The position numbers and the translations under genes were made by a program. A stretch of 64,000 nucleotides of DNA, taken from contig OX637394.1 in NCBI GenBank assembly GCA_951799425.1, forward strand, positions 28,990,001 through 29,054,000, written 5' to 3'. Below are positions 43,325 through 55,396 of this stretch, one piece after another. How positions within the stretch are numbered: the first letter of the stretch is position 1; every line of letters starts with the position of its first letter. The notes under the pieces are model-generated. The model worked only from the letters and a program-made list of their open reading frames with translations, did no database searches and was not told where the DNA came from. Source of the DNA: Ilex aquifolium (taxonomy: Eukaryota > Streptophyta > Magnoliopsida > Aquifoliales > Aquifoliaceae).

Positions 43325-43719
43325 AATTCTATGGATTTCACATTAGCCACATCATTTTAAGAACGACTTTAGTCTTTGTCCATTTACCATGAATATATTG
43401 TCATTCTTTGGGTTTTCAATCTCAACCGGCCCATTGGAAAAAAACTTACCTCACAATGAATGGACTTAACCACCTAGACTGTAATTCTCGCCTTCACCTG
43501 TTTCCTGGACACTCTTCATTCTCTCCTTTAGCAATTTTGGCGTTCTCATAGGCATGATTCCTAAGTTCTTCTAATTCATTAATCTGAAGCTTCCTAGATA
43601 CCTCAACTTTATCTATGTCAACGTTCAAAGTTTTAATTGTCTGGTATGCCTTATGCTCCAATGCCACGGGCAAGTGACATGTCTTATTATAGATTAGCAT
43701 GTAAGGAGACAGTACCAAA
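43325..43719 (-). pseudogene. Athila integrase C-terminal fragment, minus strand
   Basis: [44 protein letters not shown] and VEIENPKNDNIFMVNGQRLK align with the C-terminus of the Athila polyprotein at 10400-10830. Frameshifts lie between the blocks. Truncated at both ends by copia sequences. Confidence 0.85.
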
Positions 43720-44220
43720 TGTTGCGAAAATTACCCAGGAATTGGATTTGGATCGATATTGACACCCACAAGTAAGTGAAAAAATAAAAGAATAATCACA
43801 CAATACAAAATAATTTACGTGGGCCGGCTATTGCCTATGTTCACGACAACAATGATCGGAATTTTCCATTATGGAGTAAAAATAAGAGTACAATATAGTT
43901 GTTCCAAACCTCACAAGTACTCACTCCAATAAAAGAGGAATACTGTGATATCTCACTAGTATCACTCACAGATCTGATAACACTTAGATTAATTTTTGAT
44001 ATCACAACTTCAGATGTTTACAAACTCTCCGAATACTTGATCTCTCAAGTTTCTGATGCCTTGAACCCTGCATAGGGTCTCCCTTAAAGGCAAAAAAAAA
44101 AATGAGCTAAAAGACAAAAATGCACATGCTTTTATGGCAAAAGTAGCAGCCCATGTGTTCAACTCGTTGGACTGCCACCTACATTTGACTTCCTTGGCCA
44201 CACTTCAGGACAAAACAACA
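43720..44220 (-). repeat. 3' LTR of the minus-strand copia (501 bp)
   Basis: Minus-strand TGTTGTTTTGTCC...TTCGCAACA; preceded on that strand by the purine-rich aaggtggagaat. TG and CA ends fit both boundaries. Confidence 0.75.
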
Positions 44221-46432
44221 ATTCTCCACCTTGGCCTGAAGCCACTCAAGCCATTTGAAAAACAACTCTTTTCCGATCATTGTCTATGATGCACCAGAAA
44301 ACTTGTAGGATGTTGATTAAGTCCAAGCAATGCTTGAACTTGATTGTCGGAACCACCTTAGTTAATATACCAGCTAGATTATCTTTGGTGCTAGCCTTCT
44401 ATAGAGATATCTTGCCATCGTTGATAATCCCACGAACAAAGTGAAACTGAATATTAATATGCTTGGTTTTAGTATTATGAACTTGGGGCTTTGCCAAGTA
44501 AATGGTGTTTTGATTGTCACAAAAGATGCTAACATACTTCTTTGATATTCCCAAATCACTAATCAAACCTCAAAGCCATAAAGCCTTCTTGACGACCACA
44601 GTCACTGCCATATACTTCGCCTCAGTCGTTGATCGAGCTACTGTTGGCTGTAACATAGACCTCCAACTAATTAGATCACGAGCTAATGTGAAAACATAGT
44701 CGGTTGTAGATCTTTGTTTGTCCATGTCACCAGCATAATCGGAATCCATATAACTCTGATATGAGACTTTGAACTACTGTCCCACTGATACACCAATCTT
44801 ATATCCAGAGTACCACTGAGATGCCGTAGTAACCATTTCATAGCCTACCAATGCTCTTTTCCAGGATCTGCCATGTACCTGCTTACTACTCTAGGTGAAA
44901 TATCTGGACGATTGCATACCATAGAATATATAAGGCTTCCAACTGCACTCGCATATAGGACATGAGACATATACTCACGCTCCTACATGCTACTTGGAGA
45001 CATAGCTGGTGAGAGTCTGAAGTGGCCAACTAAAGGAGTACCCACAGGCTTTGAGTTTTCCATACCAAATCGAGAGAGTACCTTATCCAAGTACTTCTAC
45101 TGTGACAAGCACAATCTACCCTTCTTTTTATCTCTCAGAATTTCCATGCCAAGAATCTTCTTAGCATTACTCAAGTCCTTCATCTCAAACTCTCTGCTGA
45201 GTTGAAACTTTAACTTGTTGATTTCGTCTATGCTCTTAACATCAATGAGCTTGTCATCAACATACAAAAGCAAGTAGACAAATGAACCATCTGGTAGCTT
45301 TTTAAAGTATACACAATGGTCATACTCGCTTCTAGTGTAGCTTTGGTTTAACATGAATGTGTCAAACCTCTTGTATTACTTTCTTGGCGATTGCTTTAGT
45401 CTGAACAATGACTTTCTTAGTTTGCATACATGAGATTCTTTACTAGCAACCTTGAAACCTTCAGGCTGAGTCATGAAGATTTCTTCTTTCAAATCCTCAT
45501 GCATAAATGCAGTCTTTACATCCAATTGTTCTAGCTCAAGATCAATCTGAGTTAAGATGACCAATAATGCATGGATTTAAGTGTTCTTTTTGCACATAGC
45601 CCTTCGCTACCAACTGTACTTTATATCTGATGCCATCAGCTCCTAGAGAACCTTCCTTCTTTGCGTACCCCCATTTGCACCCAATTGCTCGCGTTCTCTT
45701 CGGTAATTTGACGAGCTTCCAAGTATAGTTCTTGTGAAGAGAATTCATCTCCTCATTCATGGCAGTTTTCCATTCCTTGCAATTAGTGTTGTTCATTGGT
45801 TCCCGGAATGTAGTTGGCTCATCACCCACCATGGTAAGTGCATAAGATAACATATCTTCAAAACCATAATGAACTAGTGCTTTGATTGTCATTCTGGTCC
45901 TCCCAGGTGCTGAAGACTGTTTTGGTTGCTCTTTTGTTCTCCCTTCGTCTGGAACAATATCTTTTGGAGTATCAAGCTCCACCTCTATTGGATCGCCTTT
46001 TTCCTCCTCCATTTGACTATATTTCTGCTTGCCGGAAGTTAACATAGTAGACTCATCAAAGGTCACATCCTTGTTGATAATAAACCTGTGCAATTCAGGG
46101 CACCATAATCTGTAACCCTTTACTCCAGTTGCATAATCGAGAAAGATTCCTTCTTAGCTCTTGAGTCAATCTTATTTTCTTTGATATGAAAATAAAATGG
46201 ACACCCAAAGACATTAAGGGAACTGTAATAAGTTAGCTTGCCTGACCATACTTCATGAGGAGTTTTATACTCTATAGCTATTGATGGTGATTAGTTGACG
46301 AGAAAACACGCTTTTTTGACAGCCTCAACCCAAAACACTTTACCTAATCCCGCATTGGATAACATACACCGTGCTCTCTCTAATAGGGTACAGTTCGTAT
46401 GTTCTGCAATCCCATTCTATTGTGGCGTTCCT
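43720..46432 (-). mobile_element. 5'-truncated Ty1/copia element with 3' LTR, minus strand
   Basis: From right to left: integrase catalytic Glu region (TPQ*NGIAEHTNCTLLERA), GLGKVFWVEAVKKACF, then RT in pieces: 46093-45542 (EWKTAMNEEMNSLHKNYTW), 45564-45376 (QLDVKTAFMHEDLKEEIFM) and 45354-45097 (YVDDKLIDV). RNase H remnants, PPT (aaggtggagaat) and LTR follow. Multiple frameshifts and stops, so no intact product. The integration site on the left falls inside the Athila integrase fragment (ccaaa before the LTR); the right partner is lost. Confidence 0.88.
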
Positions 46433-47229
46433 TTTCACAGTTTCAGTGCTATTTTGCAATATCACAGTTTCTAAACTGAACAAAGATGATGATTGTTTGA
46501 CAATAAAATAAGGATTGATATTGTAAGAATAATATAGATAGCAATGATGCTGAAGTGGAGTTTGAAAGTAGTGAGCATACTGTAGATGCCGAGAAAATGG
46601 TAATTTGCATATGTACCGAGTCTATTGACTCAATCATCATATATACTTCCATTCAACTTGGAGCTGACCGATGAGATTAATGGGAAGAACCAGATTATAG
46701 CAAAAAGTTCTTCAGGTCCCCCGGGGGGGTTCTTGAAATGAACAAAAATTAGGTGTGCTTCCGTCAGAATTACATTTGCCGTAAAGGATTAGAGGTGAAC
46801 ATTAACAAAAATATTTTAAATCCAGCCATCTAATCCAAGTAGTGTAGATTGTCGTGGTTGGGGTACTGGGGGTAAAATTCTATCAATATAAATATACAAG
46901 CATGAAAATAAAGACTGCCATAAAAGGAAAAACTATTTTTCTTAGTCTTTAATGAACTAAATCTTAAATGAGATACTGCACAAAGATGGGAAAATCACAA
47001 TGAAACCACTCGTAGTCTGTAACTACTACAGGGGTGCTCACCATGCTCTTGTGGTTCTAGAAGTTACACCATCGCACAAAGAATGTCAACAATTTCCATT
47101 AAGTGAAGAAGAATTCACTGCCTTTGTCTTTGCGATAATTTTTCTCTTTCTCTCCTTCTATCTCTCTATTTCTCTCTCTCTCTCTACCTGTGTATCTCTC
47201 TATCTGATGCAAATCATAGCACAACTTCA
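46433..47229. other. Unassigned intron sequence
   Basis: No gene or repeat recognised apart from a CT microsatellite at 47150-47195. Small ORFs on both strands lack family resemblance. Confidence 0.5.
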
Positions 47230-48040
47230 AGGGATCTAGTTCAAGTCCCAATTGGGCCGGTTACAAGAGCACAAGCAAGGAAGTTTAAATATGTACTCAA
47301 CGGACTAATTGAAGAGGCATAAACTCAAGCAAATTCGTGGAGGTCCATTGAGCATGATCCACTTGGGCAACAAAGAGTCATCAACATGATTCAAGTTCTA
47401 GAAGAATCTAGCTAAGGCCAAGCATAAATGGGCATGTTTTAAATTACTCTTTTTTGGGTCTGATTGTAAGGCTTGCATGCTAATTAATTTTCTTTTAGGA
47501 AAGTAAGGCTTTCCTTGTTTATTTAGGCGTGTGATCAGCCTAGTAAAGGGCTGATTGTCTTTCTTTTTTTTCTTTTAGGCAAGTAAGAGTTTTAGTCTTT
47601 AGTTATTCCTATTTGGGTTTGGATTGTCAAAATATAAACTCAGATTAAGATTTGTTTCCTTAGCATATTAGGATTTTTAGGAATTTTCTTTGTAATGGCC
47701 AGCCTATAAATAGGCGTCTAAATCAATGAAAAGGTAGATCAATTATTCAGCAAATTGAAGAGTATTTTCTCTGCGGTTCTTTGAAGAACTATTCGAACTT
47801 ATCGGGATTTCTCGTGGCGTTCACCAACGACTTATCAAACGGAATTTCCACCACCGTTTGTGGCGTCTTCCTTGTACCGAGGTTCTTGTTTCACAACAAA
47901 CAACGGGTTGATGTCATATATACCAAGGTTCTTGTTTGTCGTAAACAACAGGTCGAGGTCTATCATTCAAATCTGATCGTAGAACGATCTTGAGTTCCTT
48001 TTCGTTGTTGGATCTCGTTATTTTGGCGGGTTTCACATCA
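47230..48040 (+). mobile_element. Ty3/gypsy 3' end: polyprotein C-terminus and LTR-like sequence
   Basis: The frame 47251-47325 reads IGPVTRAQARKFKYVLNGLI then EEA and a stop. The pattern GPxTRAxARKxK...LNGLIxE is common at the C-terminus of plant gypsy polyproteins. It is followed by about 600 bp of LTR-like sequence with gcctataaataggcg at 47703 and repeated cttttaggaaagtaag / cttttaggcaagtaag. Boundaries not defined. Confidence 0.5.
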
Positions 48041-48260
48041 CTATCTATCTATCTATCCTACCATTGGGAGGGAGAAACCCCTCCAGCAGCCCCCACTAGT
48101 CCCCCACCTCCACCCCACTGGTCCCTTAGGGCCTATGCCACACACACATTCTTACAATTTCAAAAGTCCCCCCACCTCGCCCCTCCTCCGCTCCATTTCT
48201 GAAGTGTCATTGTACATGTTCTTTTCCAGCTATTTTTGTTCCCAGCACGCAGTGGGGTGG
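48041..48260. other. Low-complexity stretch
   Basis: ctatctatctatc then a C-rich segment (ccccactagtcccccacctc). No gene seen. Confidence 0.5.
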
Positions 48261-49842
48261 TGACTTGATCTGAAATGTGTACACCCAAGTACTGACGGTC
48301 AAGTTGTAGTTATAATTCGGTTAAGTCTGGAGGCGAATCCACAGGGAACTAATTTTGGTATTTTAAAGTCAAAAGTGATAGAGACCAAAGTGACTGGAAT
48401 CCTTAAGATTTGAAGTTGTGATGATAATATAATTTTCTAGACAAAAGATAAGATTCTGTTAAATGGAAATAAAAGTCACCTTTTAGCTTGAGGATCCAGA
48501 CATGTACTTGTTCATTTGATCGTTATATTTGTGCCTTGTAGATTACTCAATTAACCCTCAACTCAATAGCAGGTTAATTGGAGGATAAAGATAGAATGTG
48601 TGAATTAAGAGCATGACTCTGATGTCTTTGTGGAGATTTGCAAGGATTGTTTATGCCGAGACTTAACCCGTCTTTAAACAAGCAAGCAGTTCTATAAATC
48701 ATCCCGTAACTATTAAGTTATCCTATCATTAGTTAAAGTATAATGTAAATGAAGATTGAAAAATTGTCATGAAGACCTAGTTTGGGTACTTGTAGAGAAT
48801 CAATAAAATTACCTATGTCAAGACTTAACTTGTCTATTGGTGATCCATGATTATACAAAGTATTTTAACTTTGCTAGATGCATTCAATCATTCAATAAAT
48901 AACAAAAAGATAAAACATTAAGTATAAATAAAGTGCACAAATATAACTTTCGAACAATAATTTATATGTCCATCACCTCTTGCTTTAGTGAATGAGAAAC
49001 TACTCACTCTTCATGACTTTGAGTAAGCTAAAAAAGTGAGTGAATCTCATCTCTCAAAGTAAAGGAACTTAGAATTACAAGTTAAAGATTACCAAAACGA
49101 TGTGTTTATCTCTGACAAAGAATGAGTGAAACACTACCCACTCATCAAATTCACAAGAGAGTTAGAAAGGTGGGAGAAGTTCACTCCTCTAAGTGAAGGA
49201 GAAAACTTTACAATGGAAGTTAATGAAACTAATACTAAAAGTAGAAGAAAATTAGTTACTTTTGGAGAGATATTTCCACTTCCAAAAGAGATGTCCTTAA
49301 GCAATTGCCAAGGGGTGGTATTTATAGGCAAATGAGGAAGGTAAAAGACAGACTTAGGTGTTTAAAGTCTAAGCCTAGGCTAGAAAATCCGGATGGAAAT
49401 CCAATCTGTAGCGGTTCTATCTTGGATTGGCGTTCGAACGTGAACTGGTGTTCGAACGTTATGCTTTTCCTCACTGATGTGAGCTCGAACACTATTGGAG
49501 TTCAAACGTGGTCATTAATGCAGCCTCGACATCAACAGTCAGTAGCCATGTGTCAGCTCCCTAGCAGTCCCCTGGAGATCTTGTTTGATTTCAATGTTGC
49601 GTTCGAACGTGGAATTGACGTTCGAATGTGGCAATAAAGTCCACTTTGTCATGCAACTTGTTTCTCCTTCCTTGAGTTCTCTTTGTTTGCTTCAAAATAC
49701 GTGTGTATTGCTTGGAAATGTGACATCATTGCCCGTATAGTCCTTATACTTCATTTATCTTAAAATATCATCACTTAAACACATTTAAAATATAATCAGT
49801 CTTATAAAGGCATAATAAAATATAACTTTTAACTGTGAATCA
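48261..49842 (-). mobile_element. Athila-type solo LTR (1582 bp), minus strand, TSD ggtgg
   Basis: Minus-strand TGATTCACAG...CAAGTCA; the last 80 bp (tgtacacccaag, ggtcaagttgtag on the other strand) match the end of the Athila LTR at 5150-5234. ggtgg flanks at 48256-48260 and 49843-49847. No PBS or PPT is attached, so it is a solo LTR. It holds about six GTTCGAACGT-like motifs at 49430-49630. Confidence 0.88.
49430..49632. repeat. Cluster of GTTCGAACGT palindromic motifs
   Basis: Exact or near copies at about 49431, 49450, 49483, 49501, 49601 and 49620, with changing flanks. The same core occurs as ACGTTCGAACGT at 12083 inside the Athila element. Confidence 0.75.
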
Positions 49843-49847
49843 GGTGG

Positions 49848-50152
49848 GGGCTTTTCTTTCTGTTTAGTTTTGTAGTTTTATTGTATATGTATACCCTAGT
49901 AGTTGCACACGTGCAATGCGTTGCACGTGAATCATTTTAAGCATCAAATGTATATTATTGTTTTAAAAATTACGAATATTTTTTTCTAATTTGAATAAAA
50001 CAAGAACGAAAAAAATTGTAACCTTGGGGTTCTCCCTGACAAAAGAAAATATATGTAAATGTGTCAAAAAGAATTTATTAATTCTTCAAAATACGGCAAA
50101 CCTATTTGTGTTTCACTGACATTTGATAATGACAAGTGATGAATAGCGATCT
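49848..50152. other. Intron filler with a CACGTGCAA-tgcg-TTGCACGTG hairpin
   Basis: A perfect 9-bp stem with 4-nt loop at 49908-49929, read on the minus strand ahead of ctactag. This resembles the 3' hairpin of plant Helitrons, but the partner end is not proven. Confidence 0.4.
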
Positions 50153-50292
50153 ACATTCTTAACCACTATTTCCTTGAACTTTGTATTTGACTTGCTCAAG
50201 AATTTTTTGCTTTTTCTATATTTTTTTCCCAAATTCCAATTGGGCGGGGAAAAAATAGCATATCACAGTACTCATTAACTATTAGAGGAAAC
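50153..50292. repeat. Direct repeat flanking the Tekay-like element, left copy
   Basis: cattcttaaccactatttcc, then ttgaactttgtatttgactt and on, is repeated at 53875-54000 with scattered differences and small deletions, on the far side of the gypsy element. Confidence 0.85.
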
Positions 50293-50306
50293 AAATTGCT
50301 AGCCAT

Positions 50307-52480
50307 TGTAACACCCCGCATTTTCGTTCATATAGATATATAGATATAGCAAATAATGGTTGTAAAGATGTGGATAGGGGTATTGAAGTGTGTCTGAACT
50401 TTGTAAATTTGAAAAGTAAAGATTTAAAATGTTAATGAAAATCATAGTTGAAATTTAGTTTTAGTGAGTGAAAATATAAAATGTTAGGTCCTATAACTTG
50501 TATTAGATAGGTTTGGTGTATAAATATGTGTTGGAGAGGTTTGTGATGGATTTGGTTAGTTTTGGAATTGATTGGAAATGGAAAACAAAAGAAATAGGCA
50601 AAACTAGGTAAATGGTACCGGTACTGGGTACCGGTACTGTACCGTACCGGTACTGTGTACCGGTACCCCGATTCCAGAAGGTTTCTTGTACCGGTACTGG
50701 GTACCGGTACTGAATGGTACCGGTACTGAGTACCGGTACTACCGAAACCAGACTGTTTATTTTAAAGTCGCGAATTTCGGCCTCTCTCTCTCTCCCTATA
50801 AATACTTAAGGCCGACTATTTGAGCCCCATTTCAGCCTTCTAAACCCTAGGCACCTTTAGAGAGAAAGAGAGGGAGAGAAGAACATCAAAGATAAGGAGA
50901 GATACACCATTTTAGAAGATTAAAACCCTAGATTTCTAAGATTTCACTTCTCTACTCATTCTCTTTTCTTCCATTCTTCACCCACTCTCACCCAAATCTT
51001 TTAAAAACCTTAGGGAGAGGAGATTAAAAGGAAAAGAAAGGAAAGCAAGAAGGTCTTGAAGCTTGGGTATTTGGCTAAAACTCTTGAGCATTGAGGTAGG
51101 GGATTTCTTCCTAATCTCTTACATTGAGGCTAGGGTTTATGTATATATATATATATATGTTTTTCACTCTCATCCTTATATACATGATAAGAAATACATG
51201 ATTCTTGTTCCTCTTGAAATAAATGCCATGTTTTGAACATTGTGATGGTTGGGTAACTATTAAATTTCTCTTTTTCATCTTCAAACCTTGGTTCTAAAGA
51301 GAAATGGACTTTTCCCTCTATTTTTCCTTGGTATTGCTTTCAAAACTTTAGTGTTTGATATTGTACACCAAAATGTTACTTATGATGATCTCTTGCTCAT
51401 TTTCTTCCATCATATTATGAAACGTTATATTAGAAATTGTGGAATTTGGTAATTCCTTGAAATGTTGATGAATTGAGAATATTTTGGTTTCCTCAATTGT
51501 ATGGTTGTTGTGAGGGACTTGGATTGCCTTCGAGAGATGCCGTAGAGTGTTAGAGGTTAGTCTACCCCAGTGGGGGTGAGATGGTTTCCTAGCACTTGTA
51601 GTGGGTTGTCATTTGGTAATGAAACCACTATCGTTCACTGGAGTTCGAACAAGGGATAGTATACTTTTCCTGGGAAGGGACTCGTCACTGCCATTGGGAT
51701 GGTAGACGCCCTTTCCTAAAATGCTTGTGAATGTGATTGTGATTGGTGGACTAGGTATAATCGTTGGGTAGATTCATGAGAAGCAATCAACATACATGGT
51801 ACGGGGATGAACCAATATACATGGGATGATGAGTTGAAACGTCTTGGCCGGTGCATTGGTATGGGACAATGCATCGGAAGACGCCCTTCCGAATTGGCCT
51901 AACTTTGGACACGGTGTATTATTGTTCAATTTAATTTATTCTTTTACTTGATTGTTGTTATGGCTTAAACTTGAGATCTCTTTAAACTGTCCTGTTTTTC
52001 CTTCAAAAATTGATATATATTATTTTCGAAATGTGACCGACCCGTTTTATATTTTTATAAACCTTGTTTGAGTTGGGAAGATTTTGCTACAGAGCTTCGT
52101 GCTCATCCCCTACAAATTACATTTTTCAGATTTGGTGCTAGAGGAGGATCTCGGCATCGACGAGTCAGGGCATTGGGAGGCTCCACTCGAGGGGAACCTA
52201 GATCCCGAGGTAGATATGTAGAGATGTAGCTTCTTTTGTACTAGACTAGGTTATTCTTTTGGACACTGAAAGGTCTAGTTTCTTTTGCTATTCCGTTGTG
52301 CTACTTTAATTAATTTTTGAGATGTAAATGCCATGGTTGGGCATATTCTTTTGGATAATGATGTAAATATTTTATAGATGATGAATGAAGTTTAAATTAT
52401 TTATGGATGATATTAGTGCTCTCATGATGTAAATGATTTTAGTATGTAATGCCGTCCAGGGTGTGTTTTGGGGCGTTATA
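50307..52480 (+). repeat. Tekay-like 5' LTR (about 2.17 kb)
   Basis: Contains a GGTACCGGTAC-rich block (50612-50750), ctccctataaatacttaagg (TATA box at 50798-50806), a GA-rich leader (50860-50890), and (AT)n at 51142-51158. Its last 270 bp recur at 53499-53768. Confidence 0.85.
50612..50750. repeat. Cluster of GGTACCGGTACTG motifs
   Basis: About eight copies of (g)taccggtactg, many preceded by ggg or aat, in roughly 140 bp just upstream of the TATA box. The core GTACCGGTAC is a perfect palindrome. Confidence 0.85.
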
Positions 52481-52483
52481 GAA

Positions 52484-52495
52484 TGGTATCAGAGC
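52484..52495 (+). other. Primer-binding site, initiator-Met tRNA
   Basis: TGGTATCAGAGC three bases after the 5' LTR, the standard PBS of many plant gypsy and copia elements. Confidence 0.93.
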
Positions 52496-52869
52496 TTAGG
52501 CTTTAGGTCTTCCATGGCAGCTGTAGGTTATGGATTACCATCGGAAAGGTAGGACTAGGTTGAAGGAACCGTAGGCTTGTATTGGTTTGAAGCTGTGTGT
52601 TTATCAAATAGGTTAGATTCATTTTATATTTAGTGTAAGGGTTAATTATTTGTTCGAATTCGATGAGTTGTCTCGCTACGCAATCAAGTTTGTGGTCACT
52701 GAGGCAAGGAGAGCTAAACGCTTTGAACAAGATTTGAGGCCTTCCATCCGCGAGAAGCTGGTTACACTCTTAATTCGAGAATACAAGATCTCGTGAACGT
52801 GGACGTGTACGGGGACGTGGACGCGATTGAACAAAGGCTTCAGACAGTGGAGAAGATGGAGTTACTCAG

Positions 52870-53457
52870 ATGAGAGTAGGCATGGACCCGCGCCAATGCT
52901 TTGCATGCCAAGAGTATGGGTCCTTCAAACATAGATGCCCCTCGTTTCCCCCAATGACTAAGGAAGCAACCGATCAAGTACCAGCAAACAAGCCACCTCT
53001 ACAAAGGCCAGCACAGCAAAGACCTCAGATAGCTCGAGGAGCGGGAGGCGTACCAAAGAGAATAAGCACGGATACACGCCGATGTTTTGCCTGTGGAGGT
53101 GTTGGGCACTTCATAGATAATTGTCCCTTACTTTCTACCAAGACCAACCCAGCAACTGGGCGAGTGAATGCAAACAAGCCACCGCGACGACAACCATTAC
53201 CACCACCGAGACCGTTACAAGCTCAAGCCCCCGGCGGCGCCAAGCAAGGAAGGGTTTTTGCTTTGACTCAATCAGAGGAAGATGTCTCCAACGCCGTTGT
53301 GGAAGGTATCGTCCTTCTCTACCATTCTTGGGCCCGAATTTTATTGGATTCCTATGCGACTCATTCTTTTATACGTACTGCGGACGCTGTGGAATTGGGA
53401 TTGGGTTCCGAGGAGCTAGAACATGCTTTATATGTTGACTTGCGTACGGGAGAATAG
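52870..53457 (+). pseudogene. Tekay-like gag/protease fragment
   Basis: Two zinc knuckles. The first, CFACQEYGSFKHRC, has Ser where CX2CX4HX4C needs His. The second, CFACGGVGHFIDNC, is intact. A Pro/Gln/Arg-rich linker follows, then a protease start ILLDSYATHSFI in which the catalytic D-S-G has become D-S-Y. The frame ends at 53457 near the deletion junction. The piece is a non-functional remnant. Confidence 0.88.
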
Positions 53458-53498
53458 GGGGATACCAGGCTGGTCTGTAAGGGTTACGTGCAGAGATG

Positions 53499-53768
53499 TA
53501 GATATGTAGAGATGTAGCTTCTTTTGTACTAGACTAGGTTATTCTTTTGGACACTGTAAGGTCTAGTTTCTTTTGCTATTCCGCTGTGCTACTTTAATTA
53601 ATTTTTGAGATGTAAATGCCATGGTTGGGCATATTCTTTTGGATAATGATGTAAATATTTTATGGATGATGAATGAAGTTTAAATTATTTATGGATGATA
53701 TTAGTGCTCTCATGATGTAAATGATTTTAGTATGTAATGCCGTCCAGGGTGTGTTTTGGGGCGTTACA
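53499..53768 (+). repeat. Tekay-like 3' LTR remnant (270 bp)
   Basis: Nearly identical to 52212-52480; cgttaca ending where the 5' LTR has cgttata. Confidence 0.9.
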
Positions 53769-53871
53769 GCGATGCTCAAAGACGAATCGACTCTTTCCAT
53801 CCTTGGAGATGGAATAGTTGGTTAATAATTCACCTATTCTAGTTGGGGCTCCCGCTCCTAGCTCTTTATCC

Positions 53872-54000
53872 GCCATTCTTAACCACTATTTCCTTGAACT
53901 TTGTATTTGACTTGCTTAAGAATTTTTTGATTTTTCTAATTTTTTTTCCCAAATTTCAATTGGGCTGGGAAAAAATAGTAGATCACATAGAGGAAACATT
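53872..54000. repeat. Direct repeat flanking the Tekay-like element, right copy
   Basis: Matches 50153-50292 (ccttgaactttgtatttgac, then cttaagaattttttg and the aattgggctgggaaaaaata block). Confidence 0.85.
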
Positions 54001-54835
54001 TGGTTATAATGATGAAACGGTAAAAGAACCAAAGTCAAGCAAATAACCATACAACCATTAACATATGTCACAATAAAGACTTACCAAAACTTTTGCACTT
54101 CCTTATCACAAGTTTTAATTCCGTGTGTATTGATTTATCTGAGGAAAAAGAGATAGTTACCCTATTCTACTAGTGTGTAATCATATTAATGCTAAATAAT
54201 CAGACAATGAAAACTACTAATTTCTCATATATGGCCACATTATATAACTAACTTGGTTGTTAACAATCCATAACTCCAATTTCTAATAGTTATTTGATAG
54301 CTCTACTGAGTATAAATTGCATCTTTGAACAACACCATGAATTTAGCTCTTGTAGACCTCTCACAAAACATTGCAACCTTGTAAATGCATATGCGCCATA
54401 ATCTTATTTTCTCTTTGCAATATTCTATATCTTACATAACCTCACCCCACAACTCAAATTGTTAAAAGACTATCAGAGAAATTACCTTATAGCTTGGTCA
54501 ATTGGCTATGGAAGCTTTTATTTGAGGTTTTGCAATTCTTTCATCATTCAATTGTCTTTTAACATTGTGAGTCACACACAAGGATGTAATGTTTCTGGCA
54601 AATAAAAAAGATTATTGATAAATGATCAAAAGCAAAGACAAAATTATTGATACGCATCTACATGTGGGCACTCAACCAATAACATAATATAGTAGATCAA
54701 ATAACCTCACATAATTAATTTATCAAGCGCATAATCTCACGCAATTAATTGATCAAACCAAAAAAAGAAAATACATCAAGCAAAATTTGAAGAAATCCAA
54801 GACAAAAAAAAAAAGCAACACAAGCAAAAAGAAAC
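54001..54835. other. Unassigned intron sequence
   Basis: AT-rich, no ORF and no recognised repeat between the gypsy remnant and the hAT target site. Confidence 0.5.
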
Positions 54836-55396
54836 TCTAGGACCAAGGATCGAAATTTCGTTTCGAAGTACCGTTTCGGTCAGCTCAAAAACAGAAACGT
54901 TTCGGAAACGCAGAAAAAATATAGAAACGCGTAAAAACACAAATACAATCCATTAATCTATAAAGATAAGCTAAATAATTGATTAATTCAACATATTTAT
55001 TGGGTTAACATCCATTTATACAAGAATAAATTTAAATTGGTGGGAAAAAAAGGCTTGACATAAGACGAAAATCACTTAAATTAGTTTCAAACACTTAATT
55101 TTTATCAAATAAACACATTTTTACATAATATTAAGGTCTCATAATACACATGAAATGCTAATGAGTACATACTTACATGGCTACATCCATCCCCCTGTGG
55201 AGTGTCGAGCAGGTTCATACATCGGTGTAAGCTCTGGGTAGCTACTTAGAGAAACTCCATATGTGACATAAATATGATGACAATAGTTACTCCAACTCAT
55301 ATTATTACGATAATATGAATTATATTCTCTCCCAAACCTCTGATAGTCTGCAACATTACATCCAATCTGTTGGGGAACGAATGCACCAGTCCCTGG

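Larger units (their letters stand above)
50307..53768 (+). mobile_element. Collapsed Tekay-like (chromovirus-type) Ty3/gypsy element
   Basis: 5' LTR 50307-52480 (TGTAACACCCCGC...gcgttata), PBS 52484-52495, a gag/protease fragment, and a 3' LTR remnant 53499-53768 ending gcgttaca. The flanks are gccat and gcgat, a possible 5-bp duplication with one change. Reverse transcriptase, RNase H and integrase are missing, so most of the interior and most of the 3' LTR were deleted. The lineage call rests on the TGTAACACCCC start, the tRNA-iMet PBS and the gag style. Confidence 0.85.

Noticed and set aside
47990-48202. Proline-rich 70-codon ORF near 48100
   Set aside because: Falls in low-complexity C-rich sequence between LTR remnants; no recognisable family.
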